From positions 1 to 64,000 of the forward strand of contig NZ_JBNAFR010000015.1 of NCBI RefSeq assembly GCF_049800775.1: 64,000 bases of DNA. Reading direction: 5' to 3'. Made by a program: the position numbers and the translations under genes. Positions 44,086 to 53,642 of this stretch are shown one piece after another. Source of the DNA: Dinoroseobacter sp049800775. GTDB lineage: Bacteria > Pseudomonadota > Alphaproteobacteria > Rhodobacterales > Rhodobacteraceae. The notes under the pieces are model-generated. The model did no database searches and had not been told where the DNA came from. It saw only the letters and a program-made list of their open reading frames with translations. Within the stretch, counting starts at the first letter, position 1. Each line of letters begins with the position of its first letter.

Positions 44086-44925
44086 ATGGACATTCAACGC
44101 ATTGCCGCTTTCAGCCAAGGCTCCGAAGGGGGCAACCCGGCTGGTGTTGTCCTTTTGCAGGACGCCGTCAGCGCCGCCGAGATGGCGCGTGTCGCGGCTG
44201 AGATCGGCTATTCCGAGACCGCCTTTGCCGTGGCGCAGGAAGGCGACGCAAGGACATGGCGCGTGCGCTATTTCTCGCCGGAATCCGAGGTGCCCTTTTG
44301 CGGGCATGCCACGATTGCTCTTGGGGCGGCGCTTGGCGCGCAGGGTGGCGCGGGGAGCTATACGCTTGTTCTGAACGACGCCACGATCAGCGTTGCGGCA
44401 GAGGCGACAGAGCATGGGATGCTCGCGACCCTGTCCTCGCCCCCGACCAAGAGCCGCGCGCTGTCCGAGGCGGAGCTGCGCGATGTCTTGACCCTCTTTG
44501 ATCTGACCGGGGCCGATCTCGACCCGCGCCTTGCGCCGGCGCATATCCATGGTGGCGCGGATCACGTGGTCCTGCCGCTGAGGGACCGGGCCCGTCTGGC
44601 CGCCATGTCCTATGACCTCGATGCCGGGCGATCGGTCATGCGTGCCCATGGCCTTGTGACTGTCATGCTGCTCTATATCGAGGAGGGTCGCAGTTTCATC
44701 GCCCGCAATGCCTTTGCCTCGGGCGGCGTGCTCGAGGACCCGGCCACAGGAGCCGCCGCCGCCGCATTCGCAGGCTATCTGCGCGATGCGGGCTGGCCCC
44801 ATGGCGGCGGGTTCACCATTAGGCAAGGGGAAGACATGGGCAGTCCGTCCCTGATCAAGGTCGCCCTGGATGATACACCGGGCGCTTCTGTGAGCGTGTC
44901 CGGTGCGGCGCGCGAGATCACATGA
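44086..44925 (+). CDS. PhzF-family isomerase/epimerase-like protein
   Basis: 279 residues from ATG 44086 with CAGGAGG upstream. The family signature E-G-G-N-P-A-G-V is near residue 14, the catalytic Glu in Y-S-E-T-A-F-A, and C-G-H-A-T-I-A-L-G in the middle. PhzF proteins move a proton in an isomerisation; the substrate is unknown for most members. The stop overlaps the next gene by four bases. Confidence 0.86.
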   Translation: MDIQRIAAFSQGSEGGNPAGVVLLQDAVSAAEMARVAAEIGYSETAFAVAQEGDARTWRVRYFSPESEVPFCGHATIALGAALGAQGGAGSYTLVLNDATISVAAEATEHGMLATLSSPPTKSRALSEAELRDVLTLFDLTGADLDPRLAPAHIHGGADHVVLPLRDRARLAAMSYDLDAGRSVMRAHGLVTVMLLYIEEGRSFIARNAFASGGVLEDPATGAAAAAFAGYLRDAGWPHGGGFTIRQGEDMGSPSLIKVALDDTPGASVSVSGAAREIT

Positions 44926-45320
44926 CCCGGCTGCCCGAAATCATCCAGACCTATCTGGACGCCTATAATCGCAAGGATGTCGAGGTCATGCTGGCCTGTC
45001 TTGCGCAGGAGGTGACGTTTCAGAACATCTCGGACGGGGTCGTAACGGCAGAGACCGTGGGGCGGGCCGCCTTTGAAACGCTGGCCCGCGCCGGGGCCGA
45101 GGCGTTTCGAAGCCGCTCCCAAAGGGTGCGCCACGCGATCACGGTCGCGGATACAACCCTGGTTGAGATCGGCTATCGCGCCGAAGTGGCCATGGATCTG
45201 CCTAATGGCTGGGTGGCGGGGCAAGTGCTCAGCTTTCAAGGCGCATCCGCCTTCCGGGTGCAGGATGGCAAGATCATCAGCATCATTGACCAGAGCGACA
45301 CGGTGGAGGGCCCGTCCTGA
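44922..45320 (+). CDS. NTF2-like (SnoaL-type) protein
   Basis: 132 residues of the cone-shaped NTF2 fold: helix with Y-L-D-A-Y-N-R-K-D near residue 12, then strands ending F-R-V-Q-D-G-K-I-I-S-I-I-D-Q-S-D. Members are isomerases, hydratases or binding proteins of small molecules. Co-translated with the phzF-like gene (ATGA overlap), so they may act on the same compound. Activity unknown. Confidence 0.78.
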   Translation: MTRLPEIIQTYLDAYNRKDVEVMLACLAQEVTFQNISDGVVTAETVGRAAFETLARAGAEAFRSRSQRVRHAITVADTTLVEIGYRAEVAMDLPNGWVAGQVLSFQGASAFRVQDGKIISIIDQSDTVEGPS

Positions 45321-45330
45321 GACGTGCAAC

Positions 45331-46362
45331 TCAGGCGGAGCCTGCGTTGCCGGGTGTGGCCTCAGCGCAAAAGCGCTGCCGGTAGTCCGTGGGCGAAACG
45401 CCCAGGCCCCGCAGAAAGGCGCGTCGCATGCGGTCCTCGCTTCGGAAGCCGCAGAGCGTCGCAATCTGCTTGGCGCTTCTGGACGATGTTTCCAGAAGCT
45501 CCTGGGCGCGTTCAACCCGCATTGCCTCGACGGCCTTGGCCGGGGTCGTGCCGAGGGATTTCGCGTAGCTGCGCGCGAAGTTGCGCGCGCTCATGCCCGC
45601 TTCGGCGGCCAGCGCTTCGACGGTCAGAGGCGCGTCGAGATTGTCCGAGATCCACTGGTGCAAGCGCTCGAACCGTCCCGCGCCATCGCGGAGCTGCCGT
45701 GTCAGGGCCGGGCTATACTGGGACTGCCCCCCGGATCGGACCATCTGCGCGACCATGGCCCGAGCCATCTTGAGCGCGGCGGCGCGGCCCAGATCCTCGG
45801 ACACGATCGCCAGAGCCATATCGATGCCCGCGGTGATCCCGGCGGAGGTCCAGACCTGTCCATCCTGAATGAAGATCGGGTCCAGATCGACCTGAACCTG
45901 CGGAAAGGTCTCGGCCAGCCGGGCGCAATCATCCCAATGGGTGACGGCGCGCCGTCCATCCAGAAGCCCCGTCGCCGCCAGAACGAGAGCCCCGGAACAG
46001 ACGGAGGCGACCCGCCCGGCCCCTTTGGCCAGGTCCCGCACGGCGGCCACGAGCTGCGGGTCGCGCATCCCCGGGATTGCCCCCTGTCCACCGACGATGA
46101 TCAGGGTGTGGATGGGATGCCCCTGTAGGCCGGACGCGGGCTGCGTCGGGATCGACAGTACGGTGTTCGTCCCGATCATGCCGCCGGGCACGGACACGAC
46201 CTGACAGGCATATCCCTTGTCTTGCGTCGCGGGATCTTCGGCATGGGAAAAGACCTGCAACGGGCCGACGAGATCCAGCAGGGTGATATCGGGATAGACC
46301 ACGAAGACCACCGATCTGGGGGTCTGGCTCGGGTGATCTGGTTTGGCACTTTTTGACGGCAT
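45331..46362 (-). CDS. GlxA-type regulator (DJ-1/PfpI domain plus AraC helix-turn-helix)
   Basis: 343 residues from ATG 46362 (a GTG at 46386 would add eight). N-terminal amidase-like domain (about 20-190) with the nucleophile-elbow Cys in A-S-V-C-S-G-A-L-V, and two C-terminal AraC helix-turn-helices (about 235-330; G-M-S-A-R-N-F-A-R-S). Relatives control metabolism of quaternary amines and other nitrogen compounds. Target not evident; the small gene to the right is divergent from it. Confidence 0.86.
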   Translation of the reverse strand: MPSKSAKPDHPSQTPRSVVFVVYPDITLLDLVGPLQVFSHAEDPATQDKGYACQVVSVPGGMIGTNTVLSIPTQPASGLQGHPIHTLIIVGGQGAIPGMRDPQLVAAVRDLAKGAGRVASVCSGALVLAATGLLDGRRAVTHWDDCARLAETFPQVQVDLDPIFIQDGQVWTSAGITAGIDMALAIVSEDLGRAAALKMARAMVAQMVRSGGQSQYSPALTRQLRDGAGRFERLHQWISDNLDAPLTVEALAAEAGMSARNFARSYAKSLGTTPAKAVEAMRVERAQELLETSSRSAKQIATLCGFRSEDRMRRAFLRGLGVSPTDYRQRFCAEATPGNAGSA

Positions 46363-46426
46363 CTTGGCATTTCTGCCAGAGCTCACAGGACTAGTCTAGA
46401 CAGAGAGACAACCCGGAGTGTGCCCG

Positions 46427-46681
46427 ATGATGAACCTGAAACCGAATTGCGAATGCTGTGACAAGGACCTGCCGCCCGCCTCGTGCGAGGCCCGCATCTG
46501 CACCTTTGAATGCACATTCTGCGCGACCTGCGCGGAGCACCGGTTCGACAATACCTGCCCGAATTGCGGGGGCAATTTCGTGCCGCGCCCGGTGCGTCCG
46601 CCGGAAAAGCTCAGCCGGTTTCCGGCCTCAACCGAACGCGTTCGCAAGGCCCACGCGGTCTGCGCCGAGCCCCAGACCTAG
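46427..46681 (+). CDS. DUF1272 small cysteine-rich protein
   Basis: 84 residues. Ten cysteines: nine arranged in pairs (C-E-C-C, C-T-F-E-C-T-F-C-A-T-C-A and C-P-N-C-G-G), as in a double zinc ribbon, and one near the C terminus (A-V-C-A-E). This matches the DUF1272 family. Probably a zinc-binding protein of unknown role. Start at ATG 46427 (another ATG follows at once). Divergent from the GlxA-type regulator by 64 bases. Confidence 0.82.
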   Translation: MMNLKPNCECCDKDLPPASCEARICTFECTFCATCAEHRFDNTCPNCGGNFVPRPVRPPEKLSRFPASTERVRKAHAVCAEPQT

Positions 46682-46719
46682 CCCGTCGGTCCCCGGGTCG
46701 GACCGCACAGCCTGCGGGG

Positions 46720-47658
46720 TCAGAGCCGCGCGGCCAACAGCGTCAGCAGTTTCTGGTGGTCGGCGTCGAAATTGCGGATGCCTTCGGCCAGCTTCTCGGT
46801 GGCCATGGCGTCGGCGTTCAAACCCCAGCGGAACGCTGTCTCCGGCGTGGGGTTCGCCGCGCCACTGGTCGCGCCGGGCGAGAGGATGCGGGGCACCGCA
46901 CTGTCATCCTCGCGCAGGGCCTGCAGCAGTTTCGGCGCAATGGTCAGCCGGTCGCAACCGGCCAGTGCCTTGATCTGGTCTGTGTTGCGGAAGGACGCGC
47001 CCATCACCACGGTGTCGATGCCGTGGGATTTGTAATAGGCATAGATCTCGCGCACCGATTGCACGCCCGGATCCTCGTCCGGGGCATAGCTGTCGACGCC
47101 ATTGGCCTTCTTGTACCAATCGGTGATCCGCCCCACGAAGGGCGAGATCAGGAACACACCCGCATCGGCGCAGGCCTTGGCCTGCTCCATGGCGAAAAGG
47201 AGTGTCAGGTTGCAGTTGATCCCCTCCTTTTCCAGTGTCGCGGCGGCCTGGATCCCTTCCCAGGTGGAGGCTAGCTTGATCAGGATCCGGTCTTTCTCCA
47301 CGCCGCGGCGGGCGTAATCCTCGACGATCTCGTGGGCGCGCCGGATCGAGGCCTCCGTGTCAAACGACAGGCGCGCATCCACCTCGGTCGAGACCCGTCC
47401 CGGCACCAACGTCGAGAGTGTCGCCCCGATCGCTACGGTCAGTGTATCGCAGAGCGCGCGCGCATCCTGCCCCTTGGCCTTGGCTTCGGCCACCTCAGCG
47501 GCGATCAGCGCCTCGGCATCGGGGCTGTCCAGCGCGGCCAGAACCAGAGACGGGTTCGTCGTGCAATCCTGAGGCTTGTGTTCTTTGACAAGGGCCGCAT
47601 CGCCGGTGTCGGCCACGATCACGGTCATGGTTTGAAGCTGCGCGAGGGCGTTGGTCAT
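46720..47658 (-). CDS. tal: Transaldolase
   Basis: 312 residues from ATG 47658 (GGAAG upstream). The Schiff-base lysine is in R-I-L-I-K-L-A-S-T-W-E-G, and T-T-N-P-S and N-C-N-L-T-L-L-F are typical of class TalB enzymes. It links pentose phosphates with fructose 6-phosphate in the non-oxidative pentose phosphate pathway, which fits the pentitol catabolic genes next to it. Same strand and downstream of xylB; the 248-base gap holds its own likely promoter. Confidence 0.94.
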   Translation of the reverse strand: MTNALAQLQTMTVIVADTGDAALVKEHKPQDCTTNPSLVLAALDSPDAEALIAAEVAEAKAKGQDARALCDTLTVAIGATLSTLVPGRVSTEVDARLSFDTEASIRRAHEIVEDYARRGVEKDRILIKLASTWEGIQAAATLEKEGINCNLTLLFAMEQAKACADAGVFLISPFVGRITDWYKKANGVDSYAPDEDPGVQSVREIYAYYKSHGIDTVVMGASFRNTDQIKALAGCDRLTIAPKLLQALREDDSAVPRILSPGATSGAANPTPETAFRWGLNADAMATEKLAEGIRNFDADHQKLLTLLAARL

Positions 47659-47769
47659 GGGGTCTTCCAATCGGGCAAAAGGGGTCGAAACGGTCGGACC
47701 GCGACGCCTGGGGCGCGTTGCGGTCCCTCAGGCAGCGGGTGCTGCTTTCTCGCGCAGAAGCATTCGCGC

Positions 47770-47810
47770 TTTGACCGGGATGTCAAACGCTGCGGGTCCG
47801 AAACCCGCAG
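47770..47810. promoter_or_regulatory. Inverted repeat and hairpin between xylB and transaldolase
   Basis: TTTGAC (47770-47775) and GTCAAA (47782-47787) form an inverted repeat. Next to it CTGCGGGT (47790-47797) and ACCCGCAG (47803-47810) form a perfect 8-bp hairpin. On the minus strand the hairpin is followed by TTTGACA, which reads as a -35 box with ATGCTT 17 bases on. So this spot may end the xylB transcript and start the transaldolase one. Confidence 0.4.
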
Positions 47811-47906
47811 AAACACGCCCCAGCCGGTCGAAATACCGGCGGTGATCCGGCCAAGGCGACAGCTCCCTGTGTTCGGAGGAGGGCGCGAGACCGGCATCAC
47901 CTCGCC

Positions 47907-49358
47907 TTACTGGATCTGTTTCAGGCCGGGATAGGCCGCGCGGAAGGCGTGGTAGGCGGCATCATACGCCGGGGCGAGGGTCGCATCGGGTGCGATTTCG
48001 CGGCGGGTCTCGGGAGCGGTGATCACCTCCGCCGGCTGTGCCCCCGTTACCGCGATCTGCGCCAGTCGCGCCGCCCCCAGAGCCGCCCCGAATTCCCGCC
48101 CGGCGGGGATGATGAGCGGCACGCCCAGCACCGTAGCCAGAAGGCGCAGCCAGTATTCCGACGCACTGCCACCGCCGATGGCCGTCAGTGCGCCCACATC
48201 CGCCCCGGTGGATTTCAGAGCCTCGAGGGAATCCCGCAATCCGAAGCTCACCCCTTCGAGCACCGCGCGGGTCAGACCGGCGCGGTCGGTGCTGGTGGCG
48301 ATCCCGGTGAACCCGCCCCGGATCCGCGAGTCGTTATGCGGTGTCCGCTCGCCCGAGAGATACGGCAGAAACCGCACATCGCCGGGCGGCTGCAGGGCGT
48401 CGCCCAGCTCTCCGGTCAGATCGGCGGGGCGCGTGCTGGTGATCCGCGACAGCCAGTTCAGGCTGTCCGTCGCCGAGAGCATCACGCCCATCTGATACCA
48501 GTGATCTGGCACCGCGTGACAAAAGGTGTGTACGGCGGTCTCGGGCGCGGGGCTGAACCGCTCGCGGGCCAGCAACACGACACCGGACGTGCCGAGCGAG
48601 ACGAACCCCGCCCCCTCCTGCAACGCGCCGATCCCGCAGGCCGCGGCGGCATTGTCGCCTGCCCCGCCGCAGACCACCACGGGCCCGGACAAGCCCCAGC
48701 GGCGGCGCAGCTCGGGGCGCAGATCTCCGGCCGGGGCGCATCCCTCGACCAGATCGGGCATCTGGTCTCGGCGCATCTCACCGGCCTCGAGCAATCGATC
48801 AGACCAGCACCGCGCCCCCACATCCAGCCATGAGGTGCCCGCACTGTCGGACATATCCGCCACATGGGCCCCGGTCAGGTGGTGGTTCAGGTAGGCTGCG
48901 GGCAACAGGACCTTTGCAATCTTCGCAAAGATCTCGGGCTCGTGGTGCTTGACCCACAGAAGCTTGGGCGCCGTGAACCCCGGAAAGACGATATTCGCCG
49001 AGAGCGCCCGGACATCCGCCATCGCATCGAGCGCGGCGGCCTCCTGCTCGGATCGGGTGTCATTCCACAGGATGCAGGGTCGCAGCACAGCGCCCCCGGC
49101 GTCGAGCAAGGTCGCCCCGTGCATATGCCCGGCCACGCCGATCCCGCGAAGCTCGGCAAATGCGGGATAACGCGCGCGCAGGTCCTCGACGGCCATGTCC
49201 AGCGCCGCGATCCAGTCCGCAGGGTCCTGCTCGGCCCAGCCCGGGGCTGGGTTCGAGACCGCATAACTGCTCTCGGCGGAGCCGATGGGCACCCCATCCG
49301 TCCCGACAAGCAGCGCCCTCAGACCCGAGGTCCCCAGATCAATCCCCAGATAACTCAT
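47907..49358 (-). CDS. xylB: Xylulokinase
   Basis: 483 residues, FGGY sugar kinase. G-I-D-L-G-T-S-G-L-R at the N terminus is the phosphate loop; G-V-A-G-H-M-H-G near 80 and the Asp of C-G-G-A-G-D-N-A-A-A are the XylB substrate and catalytic positions. It phosphorylates D-xylulose, the product of xylitol or D-arabitol oxidation. It lies 75 bases downstream of the HAD gene on the same strand. Confidence 0.93.
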   Translation of the reverse strand: MSYLGIDLGTSGLRALLVGTDGVPIGSAESSYAVSNPAPGWAEQDPADWIAALDMAVEDLRARYPAFAELRGIGVAGHMHGATLLDAGGAVLRPCILWNDTRSEQEAAALDAMADVRALSANIVFPGFTAPKLLWVKHHEPEIFAKIAKVLLPAAYLNHHLTGAHVADMSDSAGTSWLDVGARCWSDRLLEAGEMRRDQMPDLVEGCAPAGDLRPELRRRWGLSGPVVVCGGAGDNAAAACGIGALQEGAGFVSLGTSGVVLLARERFSPAPETAVHTFCHAVPDHWYQMGVMLSATDSLNWLSRITSTRPADLTGELGDALQPPGDVRFLPYLSGERTPHNDSRIRGGFTGIATSTDRAGLTRAVLEGVSFGLRDSLEALKSTGADVGALTAIGGGSASEYWLRLLATVLGVPLIIPAGREFGAALGAARLAQIAVTGAQPAEVITAPETRREIAPDATLAPAYDAAYHAFRAAYPGLKQIQ

Positions 49359-49433
49359 GCACCGCCCTCCCCGACCGGCTCCGTTTGCAGATGGTGTGAT
49401 CGTCTCGAACCGCGCGGGCCCCCGCCCGGCGCG

Positions 49434-50144
49434 TCAGTCTTCGAACAGATCATCGAACGAGGCCATGATAACCGCTGCGCCCGCCGCGCGCAGCGCCGCA
49501 CTGTGGTCGGCCTGAACATCCACCAGATGTCCGCCACCGATAAAGCCGACCGAACGCATGCCTGCCTCCTCGGCTGCCTGAACCCCAAAGAGGGAATCCT
49601 CGACCACCAGGCATTCGGCCGGGGTCACGCCTAGTCGCTCGGCCGCCAGCAGAAACAGATCCGGCGCCGGTTTGCCGCGCGCCACAAGCTCGCTGCTCAG
49701 GATCCGGGGGAAACGCGCGGTCAGGCCCATGGCCTCCAGCGCGATGCCGATCCGCTCGAAGGTCCCGCTGGAGGCGATGCAGAACGGGATGCCCCGCGCC
49801 TCAAGCCGGTCCAGCAGGGCGATCACGCCGGGCACAGGTTGCAGGCTGCGGCGGAACTCGGCAAAGAGCGCGTCCTGCCAGAGCCGCGCGAAGTCCGTTG
49901 CGCAAAGGCCGTCGACCCGCTGCGTGGCGAATTCCGTGATCGCACGCAGGGATTTGCCGAGAAACTGGTCCCGGACCTCCTCAAGCGACATCGGGATCCC
50001 CGAGCGGTCCAGCACGTCTCGCAGCGATGCCAGCGAGATCGGCTCGCTATCGGCGATCACCCCGTCGAAATCGAAGATCACTGCCGCGATCCCTGCGGTG
50101 ATGTCGCGCGGGCCGGGCGGCTCAAGGGGAACGGACTGGTTCAT
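49434..50144 (-). CDS. HAD-family sugar phosphatase
   Basis: 236 residues. Motif I F-D-F-D-G-V-I-A-D-S at 24-33 (nucleophile first Asp), motif II S-S-G, motif III Lys in G-K-P-A-P-D-L-F and motif IV V-E-D-S. Cap of the beta-phosphoglucomutase/phosphatase group. In polyol operons such enzymes remove phosphate from sugar or polyol phosphates. Twelve bases from the ABC ATPase gene, same strand. Confidence 0.86.
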   Translation of the reverse strand: MNQSVPLEPPGPRDITAGIAAVIFDFDGVIADSEPISLASLRDVLDRSGIPMSLEEVRDQFLGKSLRAITEFATQRVDGLCATDFARLWQDALFAEFRRSLQPVPGVIALLDRLEARGIPFCIASSGTFERIGIALEAMGLTARFPRILSSELVARGKPAPDLFLLAAERLGVTPAECLVVEDSLFGVQAAEEAGMRSVGFIGGGHLVDVQADHSAALRAAGAAVIMASFDDLFED

Positions 50145-50156
50145 GGCCGCGCCGGA

Positions 50157-51173
50157 TCAGACCGCGCGCCCTTCGGCGTCGAACTGATGCAGGCGGCCCT
50201 CGGGGATCTTCAGGCCAACGGTTGCGCCAACCTCTGTCGGATCATCGCCATCAACGCGGGCCACCACGTCGCCCCCGCCAGCCACGCCGAGATACAGCAG
50301 GCTCTCTCCGCCCAAGCGTTCTTTCACTTTCACCGTCGCGTCCGCATGGCCCTGCGCGGCATCGACCAGCTCGAAATGCTCCGGGCGGCAGCCGATAAAG
50401 GCGGCCCGCCCATCGAGACTCAGATCCCGCAACCCGGTATCGGCTGGGAAGACATTCATCGCCGGGGAGCCGATGAACTCGGCCACGAAGCGGGAATTGG
50501 GCTTGTGATAGAGATCCATCGGCGAGCCGACCTGCTCCACCCGGCCCCCGTTCAGAACGACGATCTTGTCGGCCATGGTCATCGCTTCGACCTGATCATG
50601 GGTCACGTAGATCATCGTGGCGTCGAGCTGCTTGTGCAGCCCTTCGAGCTCCACCCGCATCTGCACCCGCAACTTGGCGTCGAGATTGGACAGCGGCTCG
50701 TCGAACAAGAACACCTTGGGGTTCTTGACGATGGCGCGTCCGATGGCGACGCGCTGGCGCTGGCCCCCCGAGAGCTGCGAGGGTTTGCGTTCCAGATAGT
50801 CGCCCAGTTGCAGGATCCGGGCGGCCTCGGCGATGCGTTCGGCCCGGGTCGCCGGGTCGAACCCGTTGACCTTCATTCCGAATTCCATGTTCTCGCGCAC
50901 GGTCATATGCGGGTAGAGCGCATAGGACTGGAACACCATTGAGATGTCGCGGTCCGCCGGCTCTGCATTCGTCACGTCGCGCCCGTCAATCTCGATCGAA
51001 CCGGTATCCACCCCTTCGAGCCCGGCCAGCGTGCGCAGCAATGTGGACTTTCCGCAGCCCGATGGCCCGACGAAGACAACGAACTCGCCATCCTCGATAT
51101 CCAGCGTGACATCGAACAGCGCCTGCATCGATCCGTAGAACTTGTTGAGCTGGTTGATCTTGATCCCCGCCAC
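50157..51173 (-). CDS. ATPase of the polyol ABC importer (UgpC/SmoK-like)
   Basis: 338 residues from GTG 51173 with GGAGG upstream. Walker A G-P-S-G-C-G-K-S-T near 36-44, signature L-S-G-G-Q-R-Q-R, Walker B V-F-L-F-D-E-P-L-S-N-L-D and a C-terminal regulatory TOBE domain. It belongs to the CUT1 group that serves polyol and sugar importers. It is divergent from its binding protein and permeases, sharing the control region 51174-51338. Confidence 0.92.
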   Translation of the reverse strand: MAGIKINQLNKFYGSMQALFDVTLDIEDGEFVVFVGPSGCGKSTLLRTLAGLEGVDTGSIEIDGRDVTNAEPADRDISMVFQSYALYPHMTVRENMEFGMKVNGFDPATRAERIAEAARILQLGDYLERKPSQLSGGQRQRVAIGRAIVKNPKVFLFDEPLSNLDAKLRVQMRVELEGLHKQLDATMIYVTHDQVEAMTMADKIVVLNGGRVEQVGSPMDLYHKPNSRFVAEFIGSPAMNVFPADTGLRDLSLDGRAAFIGCRPEHFELVDAAQGHADATVKVKERLGGESLLYLGVAGGGDVVARVDGDDPTEVGATVGLKIPEGRLHQFDAEGRAV

Positions 51174-51224
51174 GGCTGGCCTCCTGCAGATGACGCCCCA
51201 TTGGTGGCGCAACTCTCAAACGTG

Positions 51225-51284
51225 CTTTTGTAACTCAATAGAAACTTTTGTATTGACTCGCAAGTTGTAATTATACTTTTGTAT
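51225..51284. promoter_or_regulatory. Three phased direct repeats CTTTTGTA(A/T), probable SorC-family operators
   Basis: Copies start at 51225, 51245 and 51276, spacing 20 and 31 bases, which is about two and three turns of the helix, so they face the same side. They lie in the divergent control region between the ABC ATPase and the binding protein. The same element in both orientations is found before the SorC regulator (54461-54491). Confidence 0.65.
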
Positions 51285-51338
51285 GGCTGCGAATACATTC
51301 TTTGTCTGAGCAACGAAGTCCTTTTGGGAGGAAAACCA

Positions 51339-52685
51339 ATGAAGAACATGCGCAAACTTCTGTGCAGCGCCGCTTGTGCCAGCATCATTGCCACCGGTGC
51401 CGTGGCCGATGGCCATGGCTGGAGCCTGAAGGAGGCTGCTGCCCCCTATGCGGGGACGACCGTTGATGTCGTGTTCCTGCTGCGCCCCGGTTACGAGGCC
51501 ATCGAGGCCATGCTGCCCGCCTTCGAGGAAGAGACGGGGATCAAGATCAACATCATCAAGCACCCCTACGAGAACGCGCTCGGCGAGCAGGTGCGGGACT
51601 TCGTGGCGGGCGGTGATCTGGATATCGCGCTGATCGACCTCGTCTGGATCGGCAACTTCGCCGAGAACGAGTGGATCGTACCCGCAGACCAGATCATGGC
51701 GGACTATCCTGAGATCGTGGACCCGGATCTCGATCTCGATGACTTCTTTCCGCTCGTGCTCAACGCGTTTGGCGGCTGGAATGACACGATCTATGGCCTG
51801 CCCTTCGACAACTATTCCGGCCTGATGTTCTACAACAAGCAGATGCTGGCCGATGCCGGGTTCGATGGTCCGCCCGAAACCTGGGACGAACTGATGAACG
51901 TCTATGGTCCGGCGCTGACCAAGGATGGCAAATACGCCTATGCCCTGCAGTCCAAGCGGAACGAGACCCAGTCCGCGGACAGCTTTGCGCGGATGCTCTG
52001 GCCCTTCGGTGGCTCTTTCCTCGACGCGGATTTCCGGTCCAACCTGATGAGCCCCGAGAGCCAGGCCGGTCTGAAATTCCGCCAGGAGCTGATGCAGTAC
52101 ATGCCCGATGGCATCGTTGCCTATGACCATGCGGAAACCGTGAACGCCTTCTCCCAGGGCGATGTGGCGATGATCACCGAGTGGTCGGCCTTCTATTCCT
52201 CCGTGGTGGATCCGGATACGTCCAAGATCGCGGCGGATGTGGGCATCGCGCCCGAGCCCAAGGGCCCGGCAGGCCGCAAGCCCGCGCTTGGCGGCTTCTC
52301 CCTCGCGGTGGCCGAGCAGGCGGATGACAAGGAACGCGCGGCGGCGTGGCTCTTCATCCAGTGGGCGACCTCCAAGGCCAATGCCAAAGAGTATCTCGAG
52401 CGTGGCGGCGTGCCTGCCCGCCAGTCCGTCTATGCGGATCCGGCGCTGGCCGAGACCTATACCTTCATCCCCGCACTGGTCGAAAGCTGGCAGGAAGGCG
52501 TGCCGGAGTTCCGTCCGCGCTTTGCCGAATGGCCCGAGATCACCGAGATCGTGCAGGAATGGGGCACCAAGATGATGCTGGGTGAGGTCACCACCGAGGA
52601 GGGCGCCGAAGAGATCGGCAGCCGGATGGAAAAAGTCCTCGAGGATGCTGGTTACTACGACGACGACAAGCCGCTCCTGCAGTAA
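51339..52685 (+). CDS. Solute-binding protein of the polyol ABC importer
   Basis: 448 residues from ATG 51339 (GGGAGGAAAACC upstream); signal peptide about 1-23 (V-A-D). Family 1 extracellular solute-binding protein: L-P-F-D-N-Y-S-G-L-M-F-Y-N-K and E-W-S-A-F-Y-S-S are typical positions. By neighbourhood it binds a pentitol such as xylitol or D-arabitol, perhaps sorbitol or mannitol too. First gene of the plus-strand polyol run. Confidence 0.9.
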   Translation: MKNMRKLLCSAACASIIATGAVADGHGWSLKEAAAPYAGTTVDVVFLLRPGYEAIEAMLPAFEEETGIKINIIKHPYENALGEQVRDFVAGGDLDIALIDLVWIGNFAENEWIVPADQIMADYPEIVDPDLDLDDFFPLVLNAFGGWNDTIYGLPFDNYSGLMFYNKQMLADAGFDGPPETWDELMNVYGPALTKDGKYAYALQSKRNETQSADSFARMLWPFGGSFLDADFRSNLMSPESQAGLKFRQELMQYMPDGIVAYDHAETVNAFSQGDVAMITEWSAFYSSVVDPDTSKIAADVGIAPEPKGPAGRKPALGGFSLAVAEQADDKERAAAWLFIQWATSKANAKEYLERGGVPARQSVYADPALAETYTFIPALVESWQEGVPEFRPRFAEWPEITEIVQEWGTKMMLGEVTTEEGAEEIGSRMEKVLEDAGYYDDDKPLLQ

Positions 52686-52772
52686 CCCCCTGCGAACATT
52701 GATCAAACAGGGGTGGCGCGTCACCGCGCGCCACCCCGTTGCAGCACAGACGACATTTTGGGGGGAGACGTC

Positions 52773-53639
52773 ATGCGTGGGCAGGTATCGCGCCGCACCA
52801 TTCTCAGTTTCATTGGTCCGGCCGTATTCGGTCTTGCCATCGTGGGCATCGCGCCACTGCTTTACGCCGTGTGGACATCCCTGCATTTCTACAACCTGAC
52901 CAAGCTCAAGCGGGTCGAGTTCATCGGGCTCGAGAATTACTGGACCGTCCTGACCGACGAGGTGTTCTGGCAGGCGATGGGTCGGACCTTTTTCCTGCTC
53001 GGCACCGCCTTGCCCCTGCAGTTGATCTTTGGGCTGGGCATCGCGCTGGTGCTGCACCAGCCGGGGCTGACTCTGATGAAAACCCTCGCGCGGCTGAGCC
53101 TCGTGCTGCCCATGGCGACGACCTATGCGGTGGTGGGCCTTCTGGGACAGGTGATGTTCAACCAGAAATTCGGCGTGGTGAACCAGCTGCTTGGCGGGGC
53201 CGATATCAACTGGATCGGCGATCCGACAAACGCCTTTATCATGATCATCTTCTGGGACGTGTGGCAGTGGACGCCCTTTGTCGCCCTTGTCCTGCTGGCG
53301 GGCCTGACCATGGTCCCCGGCGAGGTCGAAGAGGCTGCGCGGCTCGAGACCAAACGCTGGTGGACCATCCTGCGCTATGTGCAGCTGCCCTTCCTGCTGC
53401 CGGGGCTGACTGCGGTGCTGATCCTGCGGACGGCCGATACGCTGAAGCTCTTTGATATGGTGTTCACGTTGACGCGCGGCGGGCCCGGAGCCTCGACCGA
53501 GTTGATCTCGCTGATGATCCAGAGGGTGGGCTTTCGCGGCTTCGACCAGGGGCTTGCCTCGGCCCAGGCGATCATCCTCCTGATCGTGACGATCGTGCTC
53601 GCGCAGATCTACATCCGCCTGTTCTACAAGGAGGTCTGA
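52773..53639 (+). CDS. Permease 1 of the polyol ABC importer
   Basis: 288 residues from ATG 52773 (GGGGGGAGA upstream), six membrane helices, with the ABC coupling loop E-E-A-A-R-L-E-T-K-R-W-W near residue 190. MalF-like half of a CUT1 importer. Three bases separate its stop from the next permease gene. Confidence 0.92.
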   Translation: MRGQVSRRTILSFIGPAVFGLAIVGIAPLLYAVWTSLHFYNLTKLKRVEFIGLENYWTVLTDEVFWQAMGRTFFLLGTALPLQLIFGLGIALVLHQPGLTLMKTLARLSLVLPMATTYAVVGLLGQVMFNQKFGVVNQLLGGADINWIGDPTNAFIMIIFWDVWQWTPFVALVLLAGLTMVPGEVEEAARLETKRWWTILRYVQLPFLLPGLTAVLILRTADTLKLFDMVFTLTRGGPGASTELISLMIQRVGFRGFDQGLASAQAIILLIVTIVLAQIYIRLFYKEV

Positions 53640-53642
53640 TCC